The notes under the pieces were generated by a model that had not been told where the DNA came from, searched no databases, and saw nothing but the letters and a program-made list of their open reading frames with translations. Positions 33,830 through 41,333 of a stretch of 64,000 bases of DNA are shown piece by piece. Origin of the DNA: Acidimicrobiales bacterium. Its GTDB lineage: Bacteria > Actinomycetota > Acidimicrobiia > Acidimicrobiales > Aldehydirespiratoraceae. Numbering within the stretch: position 1 is the first letter of the stretch; each line of letters starts with the position of its first letter. The position numbers and the translations under genes were made by a program. The DNA is taken from NCBI GenBank assembly GCA_040219515.1, contig JAVJSI010000009.1, forward strand, positions 124,001 to 188,000, given 5' to 3'.

Positions 33830-34600
33830 ATGATCGAGGTCACCAACGACGGCCGGGTCCGCATCATCACGTTGCAGCGACCCGAAGCGAAGAACGCGAT
33901 GAACACGGCCATGTGGGACGGCACCGCCGCCGCGTTGCTCGACGCACAGGACGATCCGACCGTGGCGGTGGTCGTGCTGACCGGCAGCGGCGATTCGTTC
34001 TCGGCCGGCCAGGACGTGATCGAGATGGGCCGCCTCGCCATGGGCGAGTCGATCGAGTCCACCCACGGCTTCGCCGGACTCACCCGCGTTCTCATCGACT
34101 TTGCGAAGCCTCTGATCCTCGCGGTCAACGGCATGGGCCTCGGGTTCGGCGCCACCGTCCTGGGCGTGGCCGATCTCGTGTTCATGGCCTCGACGGCCCG
34201 ACTCAAGTGCCCGTTCACCACCCTCGGTGTGGCGCCGGAACTGGCCAGCAGCGCGACGTTCCCGGCGCTCATCGGCCGCCAGAACGCCACCTGGGCACTG
34301 ATGAGCGCCGAATGGCTCACGGCCGACGAGTGCAAGGAGATGGGCCTCGCATTCAAGGTCTGCGCACCCGAGCTCCTCATGGACGTCACCATGCAACACG
34401 CCCGCACACTGGCGTCGCGACCGATCAGCTCGCTGATGGCCTGCAAGCGGACGATCGTCGAGCCGATCCGCCCACTGCTCCACGAAGCGCACGAACGAGA
34501 GAACGGCGAGTTCGCCGTGCTCATGGGCGCGCCGGCCAACATCGAAGCGATGACCGCCTTCGCCGAGAAGCGCCCCGCCGACTTCAGCAACATCGATTGA
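33830..34600 (+). CDS. Enoyl-CoA hydratase/isomerase (crotonase family)
   Basis: A 256-residue crotonase-fold enzyme. RPEAKNAMNTAMWDG (about 15-29), SAGQDVIEM (CoA/acidic site, about 58) and NGMGLGFGATVLGVADLVFM (about 99-118, oxyanion hole Gly) are family marks. Catalytic Glu positions in the AxSxxxFxxPxxxLGVAPELAS block are partly altered (TTLGVAPELASSATFPALIG), so hydratase, isomerase or another crotonase activity is possible. It is followed after 14 bp by a thiolase in the same direction, which makes a beta-oxidation pair. Probably leaderless. Confidence 0.87.
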   Translation: MIEVTNDGRVRIITLQRPEAKNAMNTAMWDGTAAALLDAQDDPTVAVVVLTGSGDSFSAGQDVIEMGRLAMGESIESTHGFAGLTRVLIDFAKPLILAVNGMGLGFGATVLGVADLVFMASTARLKCPFTTLGVAPELASSATFPALIGRQNATWALMSAEWLTADECKEMGLAFKVCAPELLMDVTMQHARTLASRPISSLMACKRTIVEPIRPLLHEAHERENGEFAVLMGAPANIEAMTAFAEKRPADFSNID

Positions 34601-34614
34601 GAGAGGACCGACTG

Positions 34615-35838
34615 ATGGCCGACGCCTTCATCATCGACGCCTGCCGAACCCCTCGCGGGATCGGCAAGCAGGGCAAGGGGGCGCTCTCGCACCTCCACCC
34701 CCAACATCTCGGACGCACGGTGCTCGAAGCCCTGCGCGACCGCAACGGTTTCGACACCCCAGATGTCGACGACGTCGTGTGGGGCACCAGTTCACAGGTG
34801 TCCGAGCAGTCGGGCGACCTCGGCCGCATGGCGGCCCTCGATGCCGGGTACGACGTGACCGCGAGCGGGGTCACTCTCGATCGATTCTGCGGATCGGGCA
34901 TCACCGCCGCCAACTTCGCCGCCAACGCCATCATGGCCGGGATGGAGGACCTCGTGGTCGCCGGCGGCACCGAGATGATGTCCCTGCCGAAGAAGGGGTT
35001 GCTGCCGATGGGCGCCAACAACGCCCACCTCCAGGAGCTGCATCCCCAGAGCCATCAGGGCGTGTGTGCCGATGCCATCGCCACCATCGAGGGCATCGGC
35101 CGCGAGGCGCTCGACGTCCACGCCGCCGAGTCACAGAGGCGGGCCGACATCGCCATCCGCGAGGGCCGCTTCGACCGGAGCCTGATTCCCGTCCGCAACC
35201 TGGATGGCTCGATCGCCCTCGACCACGAGGAGTTTCCGCGGCCCGGCACCACGGCCGAATCGCTCGCGGCGCTCGCCCCGAGCTTCACCGCCGTCGCCGA
35301 CTACCGCCACACCGACGACGCGATGACGTTCCGGGAGCTGATCAACCAGAAGTACCCCGACGTCGACATCGCCCACGTGCACCACGCGGGCAACTCCTCG
35401 GGCGTGGTCGACGGCGCCGCCGCCATCCTCATGGCCGGTTCCGACTACGCCAGGGCCCACGGGCTGACGCCACGGGCCCGGGTCGTTGCCACTGCGAACA
35501 TGGGTGACGATCCCACCCTGATGCTCAATGCCCCCGTGCCCGCGGCACGAAAGGTGCTCGAACGAGCCGGCATGACGTTGACCGACATCGATCTCTTCGA
35601 GGTCAACGAAGCGTTCGCCGTCGTGTCCGAGAAATTCCAACGCGACCTCGACCTCGACCGCGACAAGGTCAACGTGAACGGCGGGGCCATGGCCCTCGGC
35701 CATCCCATCGGGGCGACCGGCGCAATCCTCATCGGCACCGTGCTCGACGAGCTCGAGCGTCGCGATCAGCAGGTCGGGCTCATCACCATGTGCGCGGGCG
35801 GCGGAATGGCCCCCGCGATCATCATCGAACGGGTGTGA
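34615..35838 (+). CDS. Thiolase (acetyl-CoA acyltransferase)
   Basis: A 407-residue thiolase that cleaves 3-ketoacyl-CoA or condenses acetyl-CoA units. The reactive Cys is in VTLDRFCGSGITAANFAAN (about 86-104); NEAFAVVSEKFQRD (about 342) carries the NEAF motif; GGAMALGHPIGATGAILIGT (about 361-380) holds the His; and MCAGGGMAPAIIIE at the C-terminus has the second Cys. Start ATG 34615 lies 14 bp after the hydratase and follows GAGAGGA. Together with the hydratase it would complete beta-oxidation of acyl-CoAs produced by dehydrogenases encoded elsewhere in the window. Confidence 0.92.
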   Translation: MADAFIIDACRTPRGIGKQGKGALSHLHPQHLGRTVLEALRDRNGFDTPDVDDVVWGTSSQVSEQSGDLGRMAALDAGYDVTASGVTLDRFCGSGITAANFAANAIMAGMEDLVVAGGTEMMSLPKKGLLPMGANNAHLQELHPQSHQGVCADAIATIEGIGREALDVHAAESQRRADIAIREGRFDRSLIPVRNLDGSIALDHEEFPRPGTTAESLAALAPSFTAVADYRHTDDAMTFRELINQKYPDVDIAHVHHAGNSSGVVDGAAAILMAGSDYARAHGLTPRARVVATANMGDDPTLMLNAPVPAARKVLERAGMTLTDIDLFEVNEAFAVVSEKFQRDLDLDRDKVNVNGGAMALGHPIGATGAILIGTVLDELERRDQQVGLITMCAGGGMAPAIIIERV

Positions 35839-35895
35839 CGTGGCCGGGCCGTCGACAGCGCCGATCGCCCGTAACGAATTTGTAACATTTCGCCG

Positions 35896-35920
35896 GGTTG
35901 GGAGCACCGAGAGTGGGTAG
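35896..35920 (+). promoter_or_regulatory. Possible SigF-type promoter of the rsbW-usfX-sigF operon
   Basis: GGTTG (35896-35900), 14 bases, GGGTAG (35915-35920). The -10 matches the stress-promoter set listed below, but the spacer is two bases shorter and the -35 has one change, so it is weaker evidence than the others. Autoregulation of sigF operons is common. Confidence 0.35.
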
Positions 35921-35951
35921 ACCGACCTCTGCGCCCACCAATCGGAGTCCT

Positions 35952-36065
35952 GTGACCACTCGCCTCGAGCCCTCTGCGACCACCGCAACGGTGCCCCCGT
36001 GCCGTGCCGAGGCCGCCTTCATGGACTCGATTTCCATGGCAGCCATGCCGCATGGGCGCTGGTAG
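35952..36065 (+). CDS. Possible 37-residue leader peptide ahead of the anti-sigma gene
   Basis: GTG 35952, four bases after GGAG, opens a 37-codon frame (MTTRLEPSATTATVPPCRAE then AAFMDSISMAAMPHGRW) that stops at TAG 36063-36065, two bases before the GTG of the ATPase gene. No homologue comes to mind and codon content is not decisive. It may be a translational-coupling leader or chance. Confidence 0.3.
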   Translation: MTTRLEPSATTATVPPCRAEAAFMDSISMAAMPHGRW

Positions 36066-36067
36066 CA

Positions 36068-36481
36068 GTGCCGCACACCGTCACGCTGCTCCACCGAACC
36101 TTCGCCCTGTCATCGGCGGCTGTCACCGAAGCCCGCCTGGCGGTGGTCGACGCGCTGCGGCGCCAAGGCGTCAGCGCGGAACTGGTCGACGTCGTCGCCC
36201 TGGCCACCAGCGAGTTGTGTGCCAATGCGGTGCAGGCCGGAAAGGGCTCGACCTTCGACGTGCAGGCCCACGCATCCGAGGACGGTTCACGGGTTGCGAT
36301 GCAAGTGCGCAGCGCCGGGGTGCTCGACGACATTCCCGATCGTTCGACCTGGAAGTCCGAGGATCCACTCGCTCATCGAGGGCGTGGTCTGGCCATCGTC
36401 GACACGATCGCCGAAACCCTCGATTTCGACAGCGACCACGAGGGGCTCACGGTCAGCGCCACATTCGGTGACGACCGATGA
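36068..36481 (+). CDS. RsbW-like GHKL ATPase/anti-sigma factor homologue
   Basis: A 137-residue histidine-kinase-like ATPase of the anti-sigma/serine kinase family. It has the N-box ATSELCANAVQAGKG (Asn at about 56) and a G-box HRGRGLAIVDTIAE (about 105-118), both needed to bind ATP. It could therefore phosphorylate a STAS antagonist such as the one at 38188. I start at GTG 36068; a longer form from GTG 35999 is possible but adds non-conserved residues. It sits just upstream of the UsfX-SigF pair, giving two ATPase-like proteins in one locus. Confidence 0.82.
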   Translation: MPHTVTLLHRTFALSSAAVTEARLAVVDALRRQGVSAELVDVVALATSELCANAVQAGKGSTFDVQAHASEDGSRVAMQVRSAGVLDDIPDRSTWKSEDPLAHRGRGLAIVDTIAETLDFDSDHEGLTVSATFGDDR

Positions 36482-36527
36482 ACGTCGCTCTTGGCACCGG
36501 CCGACGGCGACGTGGGAGGCTGCGCCC

Positions 36528-36896
36528 ATGACGATTACGGGCGCATCCGCGCAGGTGACCCTCGGCATCCCGGCGGCAACCCGACACATTCGGGTCGCTC
36601 GCACGGTCGCGGCGACCATCGCCGCCGACCTCGATTTCTCCGCCGACCAGATCGAAGAACTCCGCATCGCCGTCGACGAAGTGGTCTCGCTGCTGGTCGA
36701 CGGCGCCCGGGCCGACGGCGAAGTCACGATCCGCTTCGGAATCGTCGACGACCGCTGCATCGAGATGCACGCGGCGATCGAGCACGGTTCGATCGCCGAC
36801 GTGCCGGCATTGACCGAGCAGATCATCCGTGCCGTGGTCGACGACGTTCGTCTCGACGAGCGCACCGGTTGGTTCTCCATGCAACGGGCCCAGTGA
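36528..36896 (+). CDS. UsfX-like anti-sigma factor for SigF
   Basis: A 122-residue anti-sigma homologue. Its pattern (IAADLDFSADQIEELRIAVD, EVVSLLVDGARADGEVTIRF, then IIRAVVDDVRLDERTGWFSM) parallels mycobacterial UsfX/RsbW rather than the classic ATPase. The canonical N-box Asn is absent (VDEVVSLL) and no glycine-rich G-box is visible, so ATP binding may be lost or altered. It begins at ATG 36528 after GGGAGG and overlaps sigF by 4 nt (GTGA), the usual stoichiometric coupling of an anti-sigma with its sigma factor. It probably holds SigF inactive until an antagonist binds. Confidence 0.82.
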   Translation: MTITGASAQVTLGIPAATRHIRVARTVAATIAADLDFSADQIEELRIAVDEVVSLLVDGARADGEVTIRFGIVDDRCIEMHAAIEHGSIADVPALTEQIIRAVVDDVRLDERTGWFSMQRAQ

Positions 36897-37636
36897 CCGA
36901 CACCCGCGACGAGGACGAGACCGCGGCGCGCTTCGAGGAATTCGCCGAGACCCGGTCGAAGTCACTGCGCAATCGGCTGGTCGAGGACCACATGGGCCTC
37001 GCGGTGTACCTGGCGCGTCGCTTCGTGAACCGTGGCGTGAACGACGACGATCTTCGGCAGGTGGCGATGGTCGCGCTGGTGAAGGCCGTGGACCGCTTCG
37101 ATCCGACCAACGGCGCGGCGTTCTCGACCTTCGCCGGCCGCACGATCGAGGGCGAGATCAAGCGTCACTTCCGTGACAAGACCTGGGCCGTGCGGGTGCC
37201 CCGATCATTGAAGGAGATCCACCTCCACGTCCGGTCGGCGGTCGACGAGCTCGGCCAGGAGCTCGGTCGCTCCCCGACCCCGAAGGAGATCGCGGCGCAC
37301 CTCGATGTCGATCTCGACACCGTGATCGGCGCCCTCTCCGCCTCGGCCGCACACACCGCCAACAGCCTCGACACGCGCATCGATCCCGACATGCCCACCG
37401 ATCGAACGGCGGCGCTCAGCCAGGACGATCGCGGCTACGTCGAGACGGAAGCCCGACTCGCAGTGGCGGAGCTGCTCGAGCAGCTCCCTGAGCGCGAGCA
37501 GGAGATCGTGCGGCTCCGGTTCATGGAGGGCAAGACCCAAACCGAGATCGCCGAGGTCGTCGGGATCAGCCAGATGCACGTCTCCCGCCTGCTCCGGCGG
37601 GCGATCGAGGCGATGCGCACAGACGCCGTCAGCTAG
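36893..37636 (+). CDS. sigF: RNA polymerase sigma factor, SigF/SigB general-stress type
   Basis: A 247-residue group 3 sigma factor. Region 2 includes HMGLAVYLARRFVNRGVNDD (about 33-52) and VDRFDPTNGAAFSTFAGRTI (about 66-85), the -10-reading helix. EGEIKRHFRDKTWAVRVPRS follows, then region 3 with LGRSPTPKEIAAHLDVDLDT. Region 4 ends with the HTH TQTEIAEVVGISQMHVSRLL (about 215-234). Translation starts at GTG 36893, overlapping usfX. It probably recognises the (G)GTTT-N15/16-GGG(T/A)A promoters seen around 38-50 kb and directs a general stress response. Confidence 0.93.
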   Translation: MTDTRDEDETAARFEEFAETRSKSLRNRLVEDHMGLAVYLARRFVNRGVNDDDLRQVAMVALVKAVDRFDPTNGAAFSTFAGRTIEGEIKRHFRDKTWAVRVPRSLKEIHLHVRSAVDELGQELGRSPTPKEIAAHLDVDLDTVIGALSASAAHTANSLDTRIDPDMPTDRTAALSQDDRGYVETEARLAVAELLEQLPEREQEIVRLRFMEGKTQTEIAEVVGISQMHVSRLLRRAIEAMRTDAVS

Positions 37637-37643
37637 ATACAGA

Positions 37644-37661
37644 CGCCGTCAGCTGACGGCG
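37644..37661. terminator. 18-bp perfect palindrome at convergent gene ends
   Basis: CGCCGTCAG-CTGACGGCG straddles the 3' end of the hemerythrin gene, 8 bp past the sigF stop. A 16-bp direct repeat (ACAGACGCCGTCAGCT at 37619-37634 and 37639-37654) links the sigF 3' end to it. It probably acts as a bidirectional terminator; both proteins end in AVS because of the shared sequence. Confidence 0.55.
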
Positions 37662-38098
37662 CTACGGGCCTCGTTCATCTCGTTCTCGTAGGCGGAGGCG
37701 AGGCTGGTCTTCTGGTCGTCGGAAAGCACCTTCCCGGCCATCTGGAAGACCTCGCGCTCCTCCTCCTCGAGGTGATGGCGCAGCCGGTGGGCCATCTCTT
37801 CGGCGGTGATCAGCCATTGCGGCGCGGCGAGGTCGTAGCCCTCGAGCTGCTCGACGAAGTCGTCGAGTTCCTTGTGCTCGGCCACACTGTGACGGGCCTT
37901 CTCCTGGGTGAGGTCGTCACCCATCAGCGGTACGTAGAAATGTCGTTCCTCCGCCATTGCGTGCGCCTGAAGCTCCGCGGTGAGTTCCTCGAACAGTTCA
38001 CGGCGATCGCCGTCGCCGCCCGTCGTGTCGAGGAGCGCATCGAGGAGTCGGCGCTGGCGCTCGTGGTCGGCTCGGAGTGCTTCGAAGATGTTCTGCAT
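37649..38098 (-). CDS. Hemerythrin HHE-domain protein
   Basis: A 149-residue four-helix protein. His and Glu iron ligands are spaced as in hemerythrin: DHERQ (about 11), HAMAEERHFYVPLM (about 45-58), ARHSVAEHKELDDF (about 68-81) and HRLRHHLEEEEREVF (about 105-119). Such proteins bind a di-iron centre and sense or handle O2, NO or peroxide. Start ATG 38098 (MQNIFEALRADHE) lies ten bases after a GGGTAG -10, so its mRNA has almost no leader and is probably SigF-driven. Convergent with sigF. Confidence 0.87.
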   Translation of the reverse strand: MQNIFEALRADHERQRRLLDALLDTTGGDGDRRELFEELTAELQAHAMAEERHFYVPLMGDDLTQEKARHSVAEHKELDDFVEQLEGYDLAAPQWLITAEEMAHRLRHHLEEEEREVFQMAGKVLSDDQKTSLASAYENEMNEARSAVS

Positions 38099-38108
38099 GG
38101 GCAGTGCT

Positions 38109-38133
38109 CTACCCATCGGAGACCGAGCCAAAC
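38109..38133 (-). promoter_or_regulatory. SigF-type promoter of the hemerythrin gene
   Basis: Minus strand: GTTT (38133-38130), 15-base spacer, GGGTAG (38114-38109), ten bases before ATG 38098. It matches the set at 38505, 41307, 46813, 46847, 47609 and 49909. Confidence 0.62.
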
Positions 38134-38175
38134 GTCGCCGAACCACGGACCCGTCGCGCACCGTCGTCGGGCGCA

Positions 38176-38181
38176 TATGAT
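38176..38181 (+). promoter_or_regulatory. -10 element for leaderless STAS-gene mRNA
   Basis: TATGAT, six bases (TGTGGG), ATG 38188. It is a near-perfect housekeeping -10, so the antagonist would be made independently of SigF. Confidence 0.5.
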
Positions 38182-38187
38182 TGTGGG

Positions 38188-38499
38188 ATGACAGAGCTCC
38201 CGGCCCGCCTCGACATCGAGGTGATCGAACCACGGCGCCTCGCGTTGCACGGTGACCTCGATGCCCACACGGCCTCGGTACTGGAAACAGAGCTCGATCA
38301 GCTGGGCACTTCGAGCCCGGTGCACCTGATGATGGCCGGCGTCACGTTCATGGATTCGACCGGCATCCGCGGCGTGGTCTCCGCCCATGGCCGCCACGCC
38401 GAAGCCGGTTCCTGCCTGCTTCTCGTCGACCCGAGCGACGCGGTGCTGCGAATCCTCGAGATCACCGGTCTGACCGACGTTCTGACCCTCGAGCGCTGA
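38188..38499 (+). CDS. STAS-domain anti-sigma factor antagonist (RsbV-like)
   Basis: A 103-residue single STAS domain. GVTFMDSTGIRGVVSAHGRH (about 51-70) contains the Asp-Ser pair; the Ser is the residue phosphorylated by RsbW-type kinases. LALHGDLDAHTASVLETELD (about 20-39) is the first beta-helix unit. When dephosphorylated it would bind an anti-sigma factor and free SigF. Kinase candidate: the ATPase at 36068. Phosphatase candidate: the GAF-PP2C protein at 41334. The upstream TATGAT suggests constitutive leaderless transcription. Confidence 0.88.
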   Translation: MTELPARLDIEVIEPRRLALHGDLDAHTASVLETELDQLGTSSPVHLMMAGVTFMDSTGIRGVVSAHGRHAEAGSCLLLVDPSDAVLRILEITGLTDVLTLER

Positions 38500-38504
38500 A
38501 TCCC

Positions 38505-38531
38505 GGTTTAGCGCGCCAGCGGGCCGGGAAC
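38505..38531 (+). promoter_or_regulatory. SigF-type promoter of the 133-residue protein gene
   Basis: GGTTT (38505-38509), 16-base spacer, GGGAAC (38526-38531), ten bases before ATG 38542. The same -10 variant GGGAAC occurs at 46868. Confidence 0.6.
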
Positions 38532-38541
38532 GTACTGCCCG

Positions 38542-38943
38542 ATGCCGAACGACGAGATCATCGATGCCGTCGGAAAGGTCACCGAGGCCCTCGAGACCAT
38601 CGAGCGTGCGCGCGGTCGCCTCTACGACTTCCACCAGCTCACCGGCCATGCCGACGCCCAGTTGGGTGAGGCCGCCGACCGTCTCGAAGATGCAGGGGCA
38701 ACCGACCTGGCCGAGGAACTCCGAGAGTCGATCGTGGGCCGCAACGTGATCGAGGGGCGGTGGACGTTCCAGATCGTCGAGGAGTACGACGAGACCTACT
38801 GGGAGGAAGTGCGGGCGTTCGAACGGCGGACCCGCGACGAACTCCTCGACGGCACGCCGCATCTCCACGAGTCGAACATGAAGGAGCGCCGCCGCACCCA
38901 CGGTCGGCGACATCACGAAGCGCAACCCGGTCCCGGACACTGA
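38542..38943 (+). CDS. Conserved actinobacterial protein of unknown function
   Basis: A 133-residue, charged, probably cytoplasmic protein. The N-half is two helices (IDAVGKVTEALETIERARGR and HADAQLGEAADRLEDAGATD). A conserved-looking core follows, ESIVGRNVIEGRWTFQIVEE, then YDETYWEEVRAFERRTRDEL. The tail is basic and His-rich (MKERRRTHGRRHHEAQ). I have the impression that the GRNVIEGRWTFQIVEEYD block recurs in actinobacteria, but no function is known to me. A SigF-type promoter ends ten bases before the ATG, so it is a likely stress-regulon member. Confidence 0.75.
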   Translation: MPNDEIIDAVGKVTEALETIERARGRLYDFHQLTGHADAQLGEAADRLEDAGATDLAEELRESIVGRNVIEGRWTFQIVEEYDETYWEEVRAFERRTRDELLDGTPHLHESNMKERRRTHGRRHHEAQPGPGH

Positions 38944-38981
38944 GTTCCTTGGAGATACTGAGTTGTGCGGGCCCGGCGTGG

Positions 38982-39905
38982 TCAGCGCCGTACCGAACCA
39001 CCCGGCGTCACTTCGACGTCGCCGCTGAGGGCGGCCTTGAAGCTCGGCGTCGCCTGCAGCGCCACGATGTCGGCCGGCATCTCGATGCCGTTCTCGTCGA
39101 GCGCGCGTTTCGCAGCGATGATCGCCCGGTCGAGCATGCGGCGCGTGTCGAGTTGGCGCGTGGAGGTCCAGAACCGGGCTTCGATGTCCACCGTGGACAC
39201 GCCGAGTTCGCGTACCAGGGCCTCGGGCGCCGGATCGGCGGCGATTCCCTCCACCCCCTCGAGCGCAGACACGATGAGTCCCGCCGCCTCGTCGGGATCG
39301 TTCTCGTAGGCGATGCCCACCGTGAACGCCACGCGATGGATGTCGTAGTGGGTCTGCACGAGCAGCGCGCTCTTGTAGACGTCACGATTGGGGATCAGCA
39401 CGAGTTCACCGTCGAACGTCGTGATTCTCGTCTCGCGGATGGTGATGGCATCGACGGTGCCGCGCCACTCCCCGACCCTGATCTGGTCGCCGCTGGCGAA
39501 GGGTTGACGAAACAGCAGGAGTACACCGGAGAAGCTGTTCTCGAGGATGTCCTGGAACGCGAAGCCGATGGCCAACGAGAAGAAGCCGAGGCCGGCCAGG
39601 AGGTCGACCGGCTTCACGGACGGGAAGGCGGCGGCCATTGCGGCCAGCACGCTCAGGAAGAGCAGGATCCAGCCGCCGACCTTGCTCATGACGCGCACGA
39701 AGCTGGGCGTCTGACGACGGGCCAGGATCCGGGCGAGAACCGCCCGCAACACGCGGGAGGCGCCATAGCCCACCACGATGATGATGAGCGCCGCCCCGAG
39801 ACGGGGTAGCGCATCGCCGATGGATTCGACGATCGATCCGGTCGATTCGGTGACGGCGTCGGCGACGGACTGAGAGCCGTCGTCCGGTTCCGCGCCGAGG
39901 ATCAT
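38982..39905 (-). CDS. Small-conductance mechanosensitive channel (MscS family)
   Basis: A 307-residue membrane protein. Three hydrophobic segments (about 35-60, 76-96 and 101-130) end in the pore helix GLGFFSLAIGFAFQDILENS. The beta domain QPFASGDQIRVGEWRGTVDA (about 137-156) and ETRITTFDGELVLIPNRDVY (about 161-180) are the MscS cytosolic-cage hallmarks. It releases solutes on osmotic down-shock. Its ATG overlaps the previous stop (ATGA), making it the last gene of the CsbD-SRPBCC-flavodoxin-MscS operon driven by a SigF-type promoter. This fits an osmotic-stress role. Confidence 0.9.
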   Translation of the reverse strand: MILGAEPDDGSQSVADAVTESTGSIVESIGDALPRLGAALIIIVVGYGASRVLRAVLARILARRQTPSFVRVMSKVGGWILLFLSVLAAMAAAFPSVKPVDLLAGLGFFSLAIGFAFQDILENSFSGVLLLFRQPFASGDQIRVGEWRGTVDAITIRETRITTFDGELVLIPNRDVYKSALLVQTHYDIHRVAFTVGIAYENDPDEAAGLIVSALEGVEGIAADPAPEALVRELGVSTVDIEARFWTSTRQLDTRRMLDRAIIAAKRALDENGIEMPADIVALQATPSFKAALSGDVEVTPGGSVRR

Positions 39906-40621
39906 GCGGACGCCGGGCTCTGGTCTGCTGCGTTGGTGACGGCCTCCCAGTCACCGGAGTTGCCGGTGGTGGGAAAGCCACCCGCATCGCGAAGGAGCCG
40001 TGCGGTGTGCATCAGATTCCACGCCATGATCGTCGTGTTCTTGTTGGTGAACTCGCTGTCGTAGCCGGCCGGAGACTCCTGGCCGTCGACATCATCGCCG
40101 TAGCTGGGCCCCGGACCGATCTCACCCAGCCAGCCGCAGTCGGGGCCGGGAGGGATCGTGTAGCCGATGTGGGCCAGGGCGTAGAGGACATCGCGAGCAC
40201 ACGCCTTCACGCCGTCCTCGTTGCCGGTGACCACGCACCCGGCGGCTTTGCCGTAGTACTTGTACTGGCCCTTGTCGTTGGTCTCGGCGCTGCCTGCATA
40301 GAGACGCTCGATGGCCATCGTGGCCACGCTCGACTTGGCGCCGAGCCAGATCGGTGTGCCGATCACGAGAATGTCGGCGGCGTCGACGACAGCCTGGATC
40401 TGGGGCCATTCGTCGACCTCCGCTCCGTGCTCGGTCATGTCGGCGCGCATCCCGAACGCGATGTCGTGGTCGCGAGCGTGGATGACGTCGACCGACACGC
40501 CCTCGGTTTCCATGATCCCGGCCGCCCGCCGCAGCAGCCGCATCGTGTGCGACTGCGTACGGTCGGCGGTCAGGGAACAGTTGAGGAACACGGCACGCAG
40601 GCCGTCGAATCGGGTGGTCAT
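39902..40621 (-). CDS. Flavodoxin-fold NAD(P)H/FMN-dependent oxidoreductase
   Basis: A 239-residue protein of the NADPH-dependent FMN reductase/WrbA group. VFLNCSLTADRTQSHTMRLL (about 11-30) matches the phosphate loop that binds FMN, ADILVIGTPIWLGAKSSVAT (about 82-101) is the second flavin loop, and GKAAGCVVTGNEDGVKACAR (about 123-142) the third. It probably reduces quinones or other acceptors by two electrons to limit redox cycling. Middle gene of the CsbD-MscS operon, 12 bp after the SRPBCC gene and overlapping MscS by 3 nt. Confidence 0.85.
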   Translation of the reverse strand: MTTRFDGLRAVFLNCSLTADRTQSHTMRLLRRAAGIMETEGVSVDVIHARDHDIAFGMRADMTEHGAEVDEWPQIQAVVDAADILVIGTPIWLGAKSSVATMAIERLYAGSAETNDKGQYKYYGKAAGCVVTGNEDGVKACARDVLYALAHIGYTIPPGPDCGWLGEIGPGPSYGDDVDGQESPAGYDSEFTNKNTTIMAWNLMHTARLLRDAGGFPTTGNSGDWEAVTNAADQSPASA

Positions 40622-40633
40622 GGGCAGCCTGGA

Positions 40634-41092
40634 TCAGGTGATGACGCCGCGCCAGGCGCCGGACGCGAGCGTCCGATCCTGGACGAGGGTGGCGAAGCGT
40701 GCCATGTCGCCCTCGACGCGACGGCTCACGAAGCCGAGTTTCTCGGCGACGTTCTCGAGGAAGCCTTCCGGATCGAAGTCCATCTGGAGCGTCACACGAC
40801 TGCGATCGTCGTCGATCCGGTGGAACGTGACGACACCGGAGTGTGTCGGACCGGTCTCGGTGGCCCACGCGATCCGGTGATCGGGCGTCTGCTCGGTGAT
40901 CACCGTGTCGAACTCCCGGGTGACGCCGCCGATCTCGACGACCCACGAGAGCCGATCGTCGGCAACCTGGGTCACCGACTCGACGCCCTCCATGAAGCGA
41001 GGAAAATCCTCGAACTGGGTCCACTGGTTGTAGGCGACGCGCACCGGCGCGTCGACCTCGACCGTGTGCGTGTGGTCGTTGGGCTCGCTCAC
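40634..41092 (-). CDS. SRPBCC (polyketide cyclase/START-like) family protein
   Basis: A 152-residue helix-grip protein. TVEVDAPVRVAYNQWTQFED (about 10-29) and FPRFMEGVESVTQ are the first strand and helices of the SRPBCC fold. ITEQTPDHRIAWATETGPTH and SRVTLQMDFDPEGFLENVAE follow. Such proteins bind hydrophobic ligands in a deep cavity; related stress-associated versions (CYC2-like, often next to CsbD) have no known enzyme activity. It starts at GTG 41092, overlapping csbD by 4 nt. Confidence 0.83.
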   Translation of the reverse strand: MSEPNDHTHTVEVDAPVRVAYNQWTQFEDFPRFMEGVESVTQVADDRLSWVVEIGGVTREFDTVITEQTPDHRIAWATETGPTHSGVVTFHRIDDDRSRVTLQMDFDPEGFLENVAEKLGFVSRRVEGDMARFATLVQDRTLASGAWRGVIT

Positions 41093-41274
41093 GACAGCTT
41101 CTTCTTCACGGCGTCGACCGTGTCGTCGACCTTGTCCTTCACCACGCCGACGGCGTCCTTCACGGAACCGGCGGCCTTGTCAGCCCGGCCTTCGTTCTCG
41201 AGCTCTTCGTCGTCGGTGATCTCGCCGGCAGCCTTCTTCAGGCTGCCCTTGATCTTGTCCTTCTCTCCACTCAT
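41089..41274 (-). CDS. CsbD-family stress protein
   Basis: A 61-residue, lysine- and acid-rich helical protein (MSGEKDKIKGSLKKAAGEIT, then DKAAGSVKDAVGVVKDKVDD) with the standard CsbD repeat. CsbD genes belong to the SigB regulon in Bacillus and to general-stress sets elsewhere; biochemical role unknown. ATG 41274 follows GAGGAG. First gene of a four-gene minus-strand operon. A textbook SigF-type promoter lies 33 bp upstream. Confidence 0.92.
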   Translation of the reverse strand: MSGEKDKIKGSLKKAAGEITDDEELENEGRADKAAGSVKDAVGVVKDKVDDTVDAVKKKLS

Positions 41275-41306
41275 GAGTGCTCCTCGGCTCGTCGGGTGTA
41301 CCAGAC

Positions 41307-41333
41307 GTACCCGTCCCCCACGACCGGCAAACC
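41307..41333 (-). promoter_or_regulatory. SigF-type promoter of the csbD-mscS operon
   Basis: Minus strand: GGTTT (41333-41329), 16-base spacer, GGGTAC (41312-41307). It is the best match to the SigF consensus here, placed before a gene class known to be SigB-dependent. It directly abuts the stop of the phosphatase gene. Confidence 0.75.
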
